A DNA stretch of 64,000 nucleotides from assembly GCA_963971575.1 (NCBI GenBank), contig OZ020611.1:4414882-4478881 (forward strand). The letters are read 5' to 3'. Shown here one piece after another: positions 53,341 through 63,993 of the stretch. The stretch is from Liopterus haemorrhoidalis (lineage: Eukaryota; Arthropoda; Insecta; Coleoptera; Dytiscidae). The notes beneath the pieces were generated by a model, which saw only the letters and a program-made list of their open reading frames with translations, did not search any database and was not told where the DNA came from. The position numbers were made by a program, and so were the translations under genes. Numbering within the stretch: position 1 is the first letter of the stretch; the number at the start of each line of letters is the position of its first letter.

Positions 53341-54351
53341 TTATACATTATTAAAATTTACATGTTCTAATTCCTCAAAGCTGTACAATGGATTTTGACA
53401 CAAGATTACTTTGAGTTTTGCCTGGAATTTTTGAAAAGGTAGCTTTCTAACCTCCTCAGGTAAAAGATTAAAAAATTTAATTGAATAATAACTGCAGCAG
53501 TTTCTGGATATATTTAGGCGTATAAAATTGGAGCGGATATTGTTTCTCGAACGAGTATAATGGCTGTGTGTTTCGCTGTTGGTTGGAATAAATTGCAAAT
53601 TTTTAAAGATATGCAACAGGCAGTGATAGATATATAAGGATGGCAGGGACATTATATGGAATTTTACAAAAAGATCCCGGCAGTCAGCTTGGAAAGGAGC
53701 AGAGGCCATTATTCTCACAACTTTACGTTGTAGGGCGAAGATTCTCTTGGCAGCTGGCGAATGTCCCCAGATTAGTAAGCCATAGCTTAGTTGGGAATGA
53801 AAAAGAGAGAAATAGGCTTTTAGAACCACGTCAGTATTAACTTCTCGTTTTAAGTTTCTAATTAAATAAGTAGAAGATCTTAGTTTACGACTAAGAAATT
53901 CCGTATGTTGGTCCCAGCGAAGATGGGGATCAACATGAATGCCAAGGAATGTTACATGTGCGGGATTGTCGTAGTCATGTGGTCTAGTTGTTACAAGAAG
54001 GTTCTGGGATTTGATTGCGTTCAAGCATAATTTATTGCTGGTAAACCATAAGTTGGCATTGTTGATGAGGGGTTCATTTTCAGATAGAAGTAAGTTTAAG
54101 TCTGAATTTGCAGTTAACAGAGTTGTATCATCAGCGTAAAGGATTGTTTTGGACTCCATGAAAAGGGAGAAGTCATTGATGTAAATTAAAAATAGTAATG
54201 GGCCGAGAACTGAACCTTGGGGGACACCGAGAAGAAGAGGAAGAGGTTCAGATTTGTGGCCGTCAATTTGGGTGAATTGTTGTCGATTGGATAAAAAAGA
54301 CTTAAGCATAGAACAGCTATTGTCGTCAAAGCCATAAAAGGGGAGTTTCAT
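53341..54351 (-). CDS. LINE reverse transcriptase, open, 5'-truncated
   Basis: The 336-residue open frame starts within the RT palm (MKLPFYGFDDNSCSML). It carries LLGVPQGSVLGPLLFLIYIN, the catalytic TILYADDTTLLTA, ANLWFTSNKLCLN, VTFLGIHVDPHLRWDQHTEF and LIWGHSPAAKRIFALQRKVV, and ends LPEEVRKLPFQKFQAKLKVI ... VNFNNV. It is undamaged from the fingers/palm to the C-terminus, the youngest-looking LINE here. LINE sequence continues to about 54390 (NITNHD), then stops. Upstream endonuclease and fingers are missing, so it is a dead-on-arrival copy. The Met is merely the first in the truncated frame. Confidence 0.85.
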   Translation of the reverse strand: MKLPFYGFDDNSCSMLKSFLSNRQQFTQIDGHKSEPLPLLLGVPQGSVLGPLLFLIYINDFSLFMESKTILYADDTTLLTANSDLNLLLSENEPLINNANLWFTSNKLCLNAIKSQNLLVTTRPHDYDNPAHVTFLGIHVDPHLRWDQHTEFLSRKLRSSTYLIRNLKREVNTDVVLKAYFSLFHSQLSYGLLIWGHSPAAKRIFALQRKVVRIMASAPFQADCRDLFVKFHIMSLPSLYIYHCLLHIFKNLQFIPTNSETHSHYTRSRNNIRSNFIRLNISRNCCSYYSIKFFNLLPEEVRKLPFQKFQAKLKVILCQNPLYSFEELEHVNFNNV

Positions 54352-54531
54352 AAAAGAGTCCGTAGTTTTATCATGGTTTGTTATATTTGATATACGGTTG
54401 AGCCATAAGTTTCTTTAATCGGCATCGACCATCGAAATTCTCGCAGTCTATCTATATCTCAAATTTTTCAGTGATATTTTATCTAATACGATATTTTTAA
54501 TTTAAAAAAAAAATATGTAATTCTAAATAAA

Positions 54532-55230
54532 AAAATTGATTTGAAGTGTGAATTTTCACACATTTTAGGGTTTGCCGGTATTTAATAACAATATTATTTA
54601 AAACTGGAAAGAAGTTTAGTGAAAGAAGTCAACAGAATGCTGGATGTCTAGAACATTTTTTCCCTATAATCACATTAAAATCAATAGTTTTTTTGCTAAT
54701 CACTTTTATTTGTTAATTTGAGTACTAAGAGCATTTTTATTTATTTTTCCTTTTAACTAAATTCAGATATTAATTTAACTAAATTAATATTTTAAGTGTT
54801 GAAAAAAATTTGATAACTCTCAAAATAATTATCACATTAAATTCCTTTGGTATTATTCCGGTTCAAATTAATGTGCATTACTCAGAATTTTTAGAATAAC
54901 CCTTTGAGTTAATTACAATTTTTGAAATAAATCGTATTAAGATAAAGAAATTTTAAAATACTACTTTCTCTTCTTTAATGTAAGTCTGAAGACCTTTTAT
55001 TTGATACCATATATTATTTTTTAAAAAATTATTTTGTTTTCAACGGCACAAATAATTCGATTTTCAGATTAAGTTAAAGGGTGCGAGACAAGCGTTTTTT
55101 TTTTTTTTTTTTACAAAAATCATTTTAAAATACAGCAATTTTTAAAAACTACTTTTCAGTCCTTAATCTACGTCTTAAGAGCTTTCTTTGGATATTACAT
55201 AAAAAAAATAAAATATTTTTAATAAATACA
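54532..55230 (+). repeat. Family A repeat, diverged left and middle part (A6)
   Basis: Palindrome GTGTGAATTTTCACAC, then AGGGTTTGCCGGTATTT. Later come TTCCGGTTCAAATTAATGTG, TTTTATTTGATACC and GGGTGCGAGACA. It is strongly diverged and interrupted by unrelated AT-rich DNA; no module was recognised. The right part is at 55855-56200, beyond a Penelope fragment. Confidence 0.6.
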
Positions 55231-55295
55231 CAATAAAAAATTTACTCGAAAAGTTTACTTTAAAAAAATTTACTTTAAAAAGTTGTTAATAATAA

Positions 55296-55640
55296 CTTGA
55301 TAAAGCTGATTTACACAATAAAAGTGGAGTTTATCAAGCATCGTGCCAAGATTGTTTAACAATATATATAGGCCAAACTAGTCGAAAATTTGCTACTATA
55401 TTTGGTGAACATTTGAAAGCCATCCAAAATAAAAAAGTAGAACAGTCCAACATAGCAGAACATATGATCTCCAATAATCATAACCTTTCCGTTAATGACT
55501 TTAAAATCCTACACATTCACAATAAAAGCCTTAAACTGAACCTTTTAGAATACCGAGAAATTCACAAAAATATTAACTCTGGAATTCCCTTAAATAATGA
55601 CCAGATTGACGTTTGCAACTCACCCCTAATAAATCGGTAA
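55296..55640 (+). pseudogene. Penelope-like GIY-YIG endonuclease, C-terminal fragment
   Basis: The frame reads KSGVYQASCQDCLTIYIGQT, SRKFATIFGEHLKAIQ, NIAEHMISNNHNLSVNDFKI, LNLLEYREIHKNI and SPLINR before TAA. GVY...C-x2-C...YIGQTSR...EH is the GIY-YIG nuclease with the CxxC pair typical of Penelope-like elements, including the Arg of TSR and the Glu of EH. The domain is open and may be intact, but the RT that normally precedes it is missing. Downstream, TAGATGGCGTCACTGTCGAA at about 55762 resembles Penelope 3' sequence. Confidence 0.8.
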
Positions 55641-55854
55641 AAAACTTTTTTTCCCTTATTTGCTAATATGGTTTACACTTGTATTCCCTATCATTAATAT
55701 TTGTTCCCACTGAATGTATCTGTTAAAAAGTAAGTTTAGTTTGTAATTTGAACTCCTGTAGATGGCGTCACTGTCGAAATACGTATAGAGTAACATTAAA
55801 CTTAGATTTGTGAAACTTACCGAGCGTTTTATTTATTATATAAAATATTTTTAT

Positions 55855-56200
55855 TTTCAACGATACAAAAAATTTGATTTTTTTGACAAATTAATAGGAA
55901 CTTCTTATCAATATACATTATTGATTTCTTGAATTCTTTCAGATTTTTAGTAGAAAAATTTTATTTTTCAAATATAAATCTTTGTTGGTTTAGCCACAGA
56001 GGCTTCATTTGATAACCGATTCATATTTTTTTTTCTCGTGTTTTTTTTTTTTGAACTCCCTATAGTTTTCCTATATGTGGATCAAAGAGTTGTACAAACA
56101 TGCCAAATAGCAACTTTATATGTTCAGCAGTTTGGCTACAATTTCTACCGTACAGACAGAAAGACACACAAGGACCTTTTGATCATACCTACAAAACCGC
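55855..56200 (+). repeat. Family A repeat, right part (A6 continued)
   Basis: GGCTTCATTTGATAACCG, TGTGGATCAAAGAGTTGTAC, GTTTGGCTACAATTTCTAC, a very short CAGA stub and TCATACCTACAAAACCG. It lies in register with 54532-55230, so the Penelope piece probably inserted into one old copy. Confidence 0.65.
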
Positions 56201-56324
56201 AAAAATTGCGTTACGGACGTCATCTTAATGTGAACCATTCGACGTATATTTGCGTACGACGTTGAAAATTATAGCTATGTCTGCATTCTGCAAATATGTT
56301 TTCTTAAGACCATTCTTGAATTTT

Positions 56325-56570
56325 CTCATTTCGATATTGTTACTTGACAGGAAATTATTTTTCCTACGACTGCTATGGAACTGTCTCAATTCGATACTGT
56401 TAATTGACAGGAAATTAGCTTAATTTCGCATGTTACTCTCATGCGCACGCAGGCGATACAAGAATGATAAAGTCGCCCCAATGCGCATGTGCATTGTGCG
56501 AGAATGTATAATTTCTCACCAACGCGCATGTGCAGCGGTGAGAAATTTTTTATTCCCGTACAGGCTGCGC
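56325..56570. repeat. Tandem repeats and CpG-rich patch
   Basis: TGTTACTTGACAGGAAATTA and TGTTAATTGACAGGAAATTA are about 59 bp apart. ATGCGCATGTGCATTGTGCG and ACGCGCATGTGCAGCGGTGA follow at 56490-56545. It is unusually CpG-rich for this window, possibly element ends. Confidence 0.6.
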
Positions 56571-57423
56571 GCGCACTAATGGTTGTTACTAATTTTATTT
56601 TATGTTAGTTTTGTATTAGAAACTTTTAATTTGTGGCGCTTACTGTGTTTTTAAAGAAAACAGTCAAACAATGCGGTCACCCGGAATGTTACAAACAATT
56701 TATAAACAACAGATTTTCGTTTAAAGTTAATCATCTGTTGTTTGCATATATTATTTATTTTTCATTCTTTTTATATCAGTTTTCTCTCGGATATTAGCAT
56801 CTGAGATAATTATCATTTTGACGAGTCACATTGTTCGTATGGTGTAAACATCACCTACTTATATCAGGGTCACATATGTTAATAATTGTTTGAGAGAGTG
56901 ATTTATATCAATAATATCTAATGGTAGATTGTCTTGGAGATAAGTGGGAAAAATCTTAAAACTTTCCCTTAGCATCCAAAGGAAAAGCTTACGGTTCTGG
57001 AAAAAAATGCAATGGTCTATGATTTTTAAAAATACATTAGAAAGATGAATGGATTTAATGTTCATCTCAAAATTTTCATTAATGCACATTAATTCATCAA
57101 TATGAAATCCATTTTGATTTATTAATATTCTGTTGGGCCTATTGGCTCAATATGCATCAAAATCAATATTTAACAGTATAACGTATTTAAAATATAATTT
57201 ACCTTCTTTTTGAGGGCAATATTTCCAAAACATAAAGAGGCGATTCTTACCTGAAAAAGAAACACAAAATTAATATCAAATGACAAACAAGCAGAGTCAA
57301 AATAAGCAAAAAACCAGTAAGCGGATTATAACAGTGATTTTACTTTCATATATTATATAATAGGTACATATTAATACAAACTAATTAGTATAGCAACAAA
57401 AAATATCTCTTCTGGAAAAAAAA
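56571..57423. other. No gene recognised
   Basis: Unassigned. The minus-strand frame at 56859-57089 matches nothing I know. Confidence 0.45.
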
Positions 57424-57871
57424 ATCTGCTGTGGCCGCTACAGGGCCATCACAAAGTACTTGTTTAATTTATGCTGATTTATCAAAAAATGTCTCAAATA
57501 AAAGTTGCTAGTTATTGCTTTTATAGCAACTTTTGTAAAATAATTTTTTTTCGAAATATTTCTCTGTTGTGAAATATTCGCAAAAATCTTAATACCGACA
57601 CGAGTAAACTCTCATTTCTAGTTAACCGATTTTTACCAAAAGTTGATTAATTCGTGCCATTGATATCAAAAGCTTAAATATAAAGTTTTATAAAAATCCT
57701 TTTAGTCTAATTTGCTCTGCACGTGTACACGGACCAACAGACAGACGGACAGACAGACAGACAGATATCATGCTAAAAATAGTCAAAACGTTATGTAGGG
57801 ACCTCAATTCGTGGAGATCCATCGAAATCTCGAAATGTCAAAATCGGTATGATCACAATACCTCCCTTATA

Positions 57872-58445
57872 CAGTACCTAGACAAAAAAATATTATAACC
57901 ACTTACAAAAACAACTGTTTATTAAAAATGCCGGCATATAATCATATGCTATTTTATTTATTTCTTTAACATATCGTGTATTTATTAAAATATAAGCTAT
58001 TTTAAACATCTTCAACTCTGTATTTTTATTCTGAGACTGATTTGCAAGAACAAAAAGTACCGATTTTGTCCTGAATAGGTAACTCGCCGTGTGTCAATCC
58101 TATCGAAAATTTTTGGAACCGCCTGAAAAGACTTGTTTATGATTTAAATAATACCAATAAACAAGTTAATAGATCATATTAAAAAAGTATGGCACGGCTC
58201 TCCAGAAATTGAATATTGTATTAGGGCATGTATTGAGAGTATGCCTCCAAGGATTGCGGCAATAATAAAAGCAAAGGGGGGCAACACAAAATATTAAAAA
58301 ACATTTTATAAATGTACTAAAGTAATTTGAAATAATAAAATACAAAATAAAAATAAAATTGGTGTATTACTATTTTGTTGATTTTGTGTAAAACAATGAT
58401 TTTTTAAAACATCATATGTGGTTATAATATTTTGTCTAGGTACTG
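57872..58445 (+). mobile_element. Tc1-like element nested in B2
   Basis: TIRs CAGTACCTAGACAAAA then ATATTATAACCAC on both ends, with TA at 57870-57871 and 58446-58447. The empty site is visible in B1 near 18570 (inverse CTCCCTTGTATATGTTGGCG). Length 574 bp, internally deleted. Confidence 0.93.
58082..58296 (+). pseudogene. Tc1 transposase C-terminal remnant
   Basis: Text VNPIENFWNRLKRLVYDLNN, QVNRS, VWHGSPEIEYCIRACIESM and PPRIAAIIKAKGGNTKY spans two frames. NPIEN-W--LK carries the third catalytic acid (Glu) of DD34E Tc1 enzymes, and SMP-R---I-AKGG-TKY is the usual C-terminus. HTH and both Asp are missing. Confidence 0.85.
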
Positions 58446-58461
58446 TATATGTTGGCGGTCG

Positions 58462-59150
58462 ATAAAAATTGTTGTACGTGTGAATTTTCACATATTTGAA
58501 GGTTTCTAAAGCCAACAGACTGGCCGAGCTCGTAACTACGCTGTTCTGACCGGTAAAACAGTCTGAATTGTGAGGTGGCTGGTTCAAGTCCCCGTCGGTG
58601 ATATTATTAGGGCGAGAATATTGTGTTAACATTTCTCCCATTTTCACAATCATTCACCCCTCATCCAGGTGTGGGAGCTCACCCCCTGGCATCAGCGATT
58701 AGTCTCATGCAGAAATAGGCTGATGTAAAATAAATAAAATTTTAAAAAAATTTCGACGGTGGTTGTTAAGCCTGCTAATATAGTTAAGTATACATCAAGT
58801 GTTGCTGAAACCATTTCCTCAGTGCCCATTCAATTATTTTTAATCATAATAATTTATGACATTGGCAAATATTTGAGAATGTCGTTAACGTAGCATTTGT
58901 AGCGTTTGTACTATTTCGGTCCACATCCATTTGCATTACTCTAAATTTTTTAAGATATATGTATATATATATTTTTTATTTTTAGTTCGGTATCGAATGA
59001 AAACTGTTAATGCGTTAACAAACGAAACATGATTTAATTATTTAGTAAGAAAATTAATTGATGCGATTATTGTCCTTGAGCTGTAGAGGCTTGATCTAAA
59101 AATAATTTTTCGTTTCATCAGAGTTTTTTTTTTTTTCATTGCATACTTTG
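58462..59150 (+). repeat. Family A repeat, diverged copy A7
   Basis: GTGTGAATTTTCACATATTT lies directly after B2. At about 58900-58950 come TTTGTACTATTTCGGTCCAC and TTGCATTACTCTAAATTTTT. A SINE-like unit sits between them. Confidence 0.55.
58511..58750 (+). mobile_element. tRNA-derived SINE
   Basis: The head has TGGCCGAGCTCG (A-box-like) and GGTTCAAGTCCCC (B-box-like) 50-60 nt apart, i.e. an internal RNA polymerase III promoter. A roughly 150-bp unrelated body (CACCCCTCATCCAGGTGTGG) and an A-rich end (AAATAAATAAAATTTTAAAA) follow. Confidence 0.7.
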
Positions 59151-59344
59151 ATTCTTCTTCTGACTGCACGGACACGCCTGCAGTCCGTAGAGATGGCTCT
59201 GTCCTCCCTATAAGCTCATGTAAATCTATGGAGATGGAGATGTTGCCCCCATTAGTCGATGTATTATGCTTATGGAAAGTGTGGGATAATGAAACGCTTA
59301 TGAGACTTTTTTAACCCCTTTTCAATTTTTGAATAGTTTAGATA

Positions 59345-59702
59345 AGATAATAGGATTCGTACCAGTCAGAAAATAAAACAAAATGTATTAACTTCGCTAA
59401 CGTTTCGATTTAATTTAAATCTTCGTCAGAGCTACAAAGACATACGGAATTAGTAACAAAGTAAGGTTACATGTATATAGATATAATAATGCTCAAATTC
59501 AACTAATTAAGTAGTTATTATATATATATATATATAATAAGATTACTTGTATATATATATATATATATATACAAGTAATCTTACTTTGTTATTAATGCCG
59601 TACATATTTGTAGCTCTGTTGAAGATTTAAATTAAATCGAAACGTTAGCGAAGTTAATAAATTTTGTTTTATTTTCTGACTGGACCGAATCCCATTATCA
59701 TC
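59345..59702. repeat. Large inverted repeat, about 125-bp arms, Penelope-like
   Basis: Left arm 59345-59473, right arm 59571-59702, about 90% alike by eye. Both contain TTAACTTCGCTAACGTTTCG and AGAGCTACAAA in opposite orientation. A perfect 40-bp palindrome (GATTACTTGTATATATATAT and inverse) lies at 59541-59580. GAAGAT...GAAACGTT resembles Penelope terminal sequence. Confidence 0.75.
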
Positions 59703-60544
59703 TATAATACTAACTTACGGACGTAACTCATATAATTCAAGACTATTATCCATGATATTTTCTTCCGTAAGTACAAAAAAATTAGACGTGATGGAGACAA
59801 ACTAAAACTTGATACAAAATCAGGATTCGCCATTTTACCTAAATCACCCCTTAAAAACAAAAGCGGCCGACATTTTATTTTTTTCACAGCCCTGTGTAAT
59901 TATTACACTTTTTAAAGAGTGACCTTAAGCATCCACAATAGACTATGACCATATTTCCAAATTTAGTGTGAAACCCATGAATATTTGACATGTTTAGCAT
60001 TGAACTTGTATCGGATTCCAATTGTTGATAATGGTAAGTCGTTAAGGCCTGGCCCGTTATTTATATCTTGACGTAAAAAGTCAATGTCATTGTCAGTGTT
60101 TTTGTGCTGGCGACTGGAGCGGTTGCGGCAGCGGCAGCGGGAATTCTTACAGCCATTTAAACCGCTTTCACTAACTGTTAGTTATGGCGTGTTACCAACT
60201 ACTTAACTATTTTCTCTCAGCTCCAATAAGCTAACTGTTATTACGGACAGATTCGATTTTAATTAGACTGAAATGAATTGCGATTTTATTATGTTGCTTC
60301 AATTGGAATTTGCAACTAAAGCGAAAATAGATCAATTTACTGACAGAACTATTTAGAAAACGATGGTCTGGCAACTTAACTTAATCTATCTCCTACGTCA
60401 CTCTGATATACAGAATGGGAAAGCTGCGTAGGGGTTAAAATATCAATAATGTTTAGGGTTTCGTAGAAATAACCAAGTGCGCTATTGCCCTAAGTGCTCC
60501 GCGTGCAATTCTCAGGGGCTCCGCAGCCGTTCCAGGAAATAAAA
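59703..60544. other. No gene recognised
   Basis: Unassigned. GGGGCTCCGCAGCCG at about 60510-60525 resembles hAT inner sequence also seen at 62550-62595. Confidence 0.4.
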
Positions 60545-60698
60545 TAAATAAAAAATTTATGTGAAGTGTGAATTTTCACACATTTCAGGGTTTCGCAGGT
60601 ATTTAGTAAGTGAATAATGATTATTTGGAATGCCAAAACAAATTTTACGTTAAAATATATTTTTTTTTTTTGTTAATTTTAATTCGAATGCCTTATAC

Positions 60699-61007
60699 CA
60701 GCGGTTCCCAAACTTTTTTGACCGCGACCCGGTACGAGGTTTTAAAATTTTTCGCGACCCACCTTATGAAAAAAACATTTATTTACAAAACAAATTTTAT
60801 TTTAAAGCAGTAGCTTTATAGTAAAAAAGAGTAATAAATAGTAATAAAGAGTATAGTATAGTAATAAAGAATATAGTATAGTAATAAATTGACGTAAAAA
60901 AAATAATATGTACAAAAAAAATTGGGTTTTTACAATTTCTTTCGCGACCCGGCATAATTTTTCTGCGACCCAGTGCCGGGTCGCGACCCACACTATGGGA
61001 AACGCTG
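60699..61007. mobile_element. hAT miniature nested in A8
   Basis: CAGCGGTTCCCAAACTTTTT and GGGAAACGCTG with exact CCTTATAC duplications (60691-60698 and 61008-61015). Length 309 bp, CGACCC-rich near both ends, no coding. Other family A copies show the unfilled site. Confidence 0.95.
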
Positions 61008-61555
61008 CCTTATACCATTATGTAAGTTTCTAAATATGTGCAGTATTTTTTTTTTATATAGCAACGTTCAATAAAATTTTGAAAAAATTCCTCTTAGATA
61101 GATATATAATCTAAAAATATTAAGTGAAGGCGGAATGCTGAGTGTGTAGGACATATTTCGCTTTGTAGTATTCACTGTAAAATGAACAATATTTTAAAAA
61201 TAATTTATCATCTCTTAATCTAACAGCTTTAAAAACAAATTTTATGTTAAAATATTTTTATGTTAATTTTAATTCGAGTGCCTAATACCATTATTTAGGT
61301 TTCTTAATAGTTGCAGGTTCATTAAGATTTTGAAAATTGCGCCTATGGCTTCCATTGGATGTTTAAAGTCATAAGTTCCGCCCCTCTGATTTCGTATACA
61401 TTGAAACAGAATTAAATTATAATTTCAACAATATCCACTGGTTATTAAATTTACGCTTTTAAAAATTAAATGCAACATTTGCCCAAATATAGCTAGAATT
61501 TTGAAAAAATAATTTAAACAAAATAAAAATGCAAAAAAAAATAAAAAATAATATT

Positions 61556-61630
61556 GTCTCTTCTCGTGGGATTCGAACTCATTTTCTTGGGCTGAACGCT
61601 AGTACCTTAACCATTGCACCAAGATACACG
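61556..61630 (-). other. tRNA-like module in family A8
   Basis: The minus strand reads TTGGTGCAATGGTTAAGG (A-box-like) and GAGTTCGAATCCCACGAG (B-box-like). This is the best tRNA match of the three modules, but no clean acceptor stem forms. Confidence 0.65.
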
Positions 61631-62105
61631 TTACAGTTTAGTGTGTTATATAATTATAAGTTTTCAACATTATTAGCAAAAAAACACAAAAAATGCTTTG
61701 TTTTCCAAAAACATAATCTGATCAAAAATTCCTGTTGTACTATTCCGGTTCACACCAATGTACATTACTTAGAATTTTATCAGATTTTTAGTTTAAACCA
61801 TCTGGGCTACAGGGTGTGGGACAAAATTTTTTTTTGCACAATTTTGGCAAAAATCGCTTCAAAATAAATTATTTTGCAAAAATAAAAATTTTATCGTTAA
61901 TTCACGTACCAAGGGCTTTCATTTGATACCCTACTCATAATTTAAAAAAAAAAAATTTTTTTCGTTGAGCACATATTTGTTTATATTTTTAGGGGGATAT
62001 GTTTTTTAGATGTTTTAGTATTTTTCCTATGTGCGGGTCAAAGAGTTGTATAAGCATGCCAAATTTCAACTCTCTAGCTTTAGCCGTTTGGCTACAATTT
62101 TTACC

Positions 62106-62107
62106 GA

Positions 62108-62161
<54 letters not shown>

Positions 62162-62162
62162 G
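62106..62162 (+). repeat. (CAGA)n microsatellite in A8
   Basis: About 14 units. Confidence 0.95.
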
Positions 62163-62539
62163 ACAAAATGACGGTATAAGGGTTTTTTGGTCATACCTAC
62201 AAAACCCTAAAAATGAATAAAATCGAAAAACTGAATCAAAATAAGAAAACTGGAAATTACATTTTAAACGAAAATTTGCCAAGTTGAATGTATATCTGTT
62301 CGAGTGATTTCTGACTCTAGCCAAATTATAACTCTATCTGGAATGTGATCCGCGAAATGCATTGTTGTTTGAATAATCTACGTGTATTTTGATTATATGC
62401 TTCAATTTATAAAAATCTGTCAATCAATAAATAAGTGAGCTCTGAACGAGAAAAGTGAATTTATAGTAAAATTTATAGTTAAAAAATCTACCCCCTCCTC
62501 CGTAACATTACTTCTAAACACCATTAATTTGTAAGACAT

Positions 62540-62616
62540 AGGGTAGGCCTAAGGGCTCCGCTATAGAAATTAATTCTAACAAGGGCTCCGCAAGTAAAAA
62601 ACGTTGGAAACCACTG
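62540..62616. mobile_element. hAT right-end relic
   Basis: AAGGGCTCCGC occurs twice, then ACGTTGGAAACCACTG, the inverse of a typical hAT terminus (CAGTGGTTTCCAAC). No left end was identified. Confidence 0.5.
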
Positions 62617-62659
62617 ACCTATAGAATCGTTTCTAACAAACAGAAAACAGTTTGTAAGT

Positions 62660-63015
62660 ATAAATACTTCCACATCAGATTCGCTCCAAATTATCTATGG
62701 AGTACCGCAGGGTTTAATTTAGGTCCATTTCTAGTTTTAATTTATTTAAATGATTTCTCTTCTGCTGTTAAGACGAAATCTATTTTAAATGCCAATGATA
62801 CAATCCTTATAACCCGATCATTGTCCCTGGAACATATAAAACATGTTTCTAGTGGTAATTTTTCTAAAGCAAAAGACTGGTTCCTATCAAATAAATTATC
62901 ATTTAATGAGGAAAAACGTAAAATTTACTCATAACAACAAAAAAGCATAACTATAATAATCCGGATTGCATTAAATTTTTAGGAGTTCATATGGATCCTC
63001 ATTATTCAAGGTCTG
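62660..63015 (+). pseudogene. LINE RT fragment, catalytic box lost
   Basis: IIYGVPQGFNLGPFLVLIYL, NDFSSAVKTKSILNANDTIL, AKDWFLSNKLSFNEEKRK, a stop. NANDT stands where FADDT is expected, so both neighbours of the catalytic Asp pair are changed. It ends abruptly at the mariner at about 63017. Confidence 0.75.
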
Positions 63016-63016
63016 T

Positions 63017-63885
63017 TTAAAAAGTATCGCGAATTTTGAATTTCCGCGGTTTACGTATAATCGATTTTCGATTTTTTTGTCACGTTATGTTGGTACTCAT
63101 GTCTCTCACTCATGCCGACAAGTTTGGCCATTTTAAATGTTCAGTTAATTTTTGACAGTTGCTTTGCTTGCACGTGTTTTGGCTCGTCTTCGATTTTTGC
63201 CTATACCAAAAAATGGATCGAAGAATCTGTATCAAATTTTGTGTGAAAAACAAAATTAGGTGCGCGGACGCATTCCGAATGTTGACTGTGGCATATGGTG
63301 AACCTACCTTGGACCGAAGCAACGTTTATCGGTGGTACAAAATGTTCTCAGAGGGCCGAGAAAATGTGAACGACGAAGAGCGTGCCGGACGACCCGTCAA
63401 CAACAGACAAAAACATTGACGAAGTGAAGAAAATAGTATTGGCCAATCGTCGAATCACCGTTAGAGAAGTTACTGAGGACCTAAACATATCGATTGGCTC
63501 GTGCCATTCGATTTTTACCAATGATTTGGACATGAGACGGGTCGCCCCTGCCCACACATCGTTGCTTGTGCGTGAATTTTTGGCCAAAAACAACGCACTA
63601 ATAATGCCGCAGCCACCGTATTCCCCAGATCTGCCCCCCTGTGACTTTTTCTTGTTCCCGAAACTGAAGAGGCCCATGAAAGGACGACGCTACACTACGA
63701 GTGAGGAGATAAAGACGACATCGAAGGAGGAGCTGAACAAGATCACAAAAAATTATTTTTTTAAGTGCTTCGAGGATTGGAAAAAACGTTGGCACAAGTG
63801 TATAATATCTGGTGGGGATTACTTTGAAGGGGAAAAACTAGATATTCATGATAAATAAATAATTTAAAAAAAAACACAAATTTCG
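63017..63885 (+). mobile_element. Mariner, internally deleted, right end lost
   Basis: Left end AAGGTCTGTTTAAAAAGTATCGCGAA is of mariner type (shown as AAGGTCTGTTTAAAAAG). The corresponding inverse is not found after the gene; similarity stops at about 63885 in CACAAATTTCG. Confidence 0.7.
63213..63858 (+). pseudogene. Mariner transposase, core deleted
   Basis: ATG at 63213: MDRRICIKFCVKNKIRCADA, RMLTVAYGEPTLDRSNVYRW, FSEGRENVNDEERAGRP. After a frame change near 63390 it continues TDKNIDEVKKIVLANRRITV, REVTEDLNISIGSCHSIFTN and DLDMRRVA. The sequence then jumps to PAHTSLLVREFLAKNN, losing the first Asp and the HHDNA motif. The third Asp survives in PPYSPDLPPCDFFLFPKLKR, and the C-terminus WHKCIISGGDYFEGEKLDI is intact. 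Confidence 0.9.
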
Positions 63886-63955
63886 TACTACTGCGCAAGC
63901 GCCGCTTAACAATGGCAACTGAATTTCTATTGCCAACCTAACGGAACTTAGGTGA

Positions 63956-63993
63956 CAATATGGTCACTCACCTTAAGTTGGGTGACCATATTG
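63956..63993. repeat. Inverted repeat at window edge
   Basis: CAATATGGTCACTCACC pairs with GTTGGGTGACCATATTG with two mismatches. It may be the start of an element continuing outside the window. Confidence 0.6.

Larger units (their letters stand above)
57425..58461 (-). mobile_element. Family B repeat, copy B2, interrupted by Tc1
   Basis: Inverse of B1: CTGTGGCCGCTACAG hairpin at the left, then blocks shared with B1 (ACTTTTATTTGAGACATTTT and CCATTGATGGGAGAAGC-type on the minus strand), GTCY tract at about 57734-57765, TTATGTAGGGACCTCAATTC, and GTTGGCGGTCG at the right. Tc1 is nested at 57872-58445. Confidence 0.8.
60545..62215 (+). mobile_element. Family A repeat, long copy A8, partly duplicated
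   Basis: It starts with GAAGTGTGAATTTTCACAC and runs to a second start-like segment at about 61121 (AAGTGAAGGCGGAATGCTGA). The left third is therefore present twice. A tRNA-like module is at 61556-61630; GGTTCACACCAATGTACATT, GGGCTTTCATTTGATACC, a CAGA tract and TCATACCTACAAAACCC follow. A hAT miniature is nested at 60699-61007. Confidence 0.85.
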
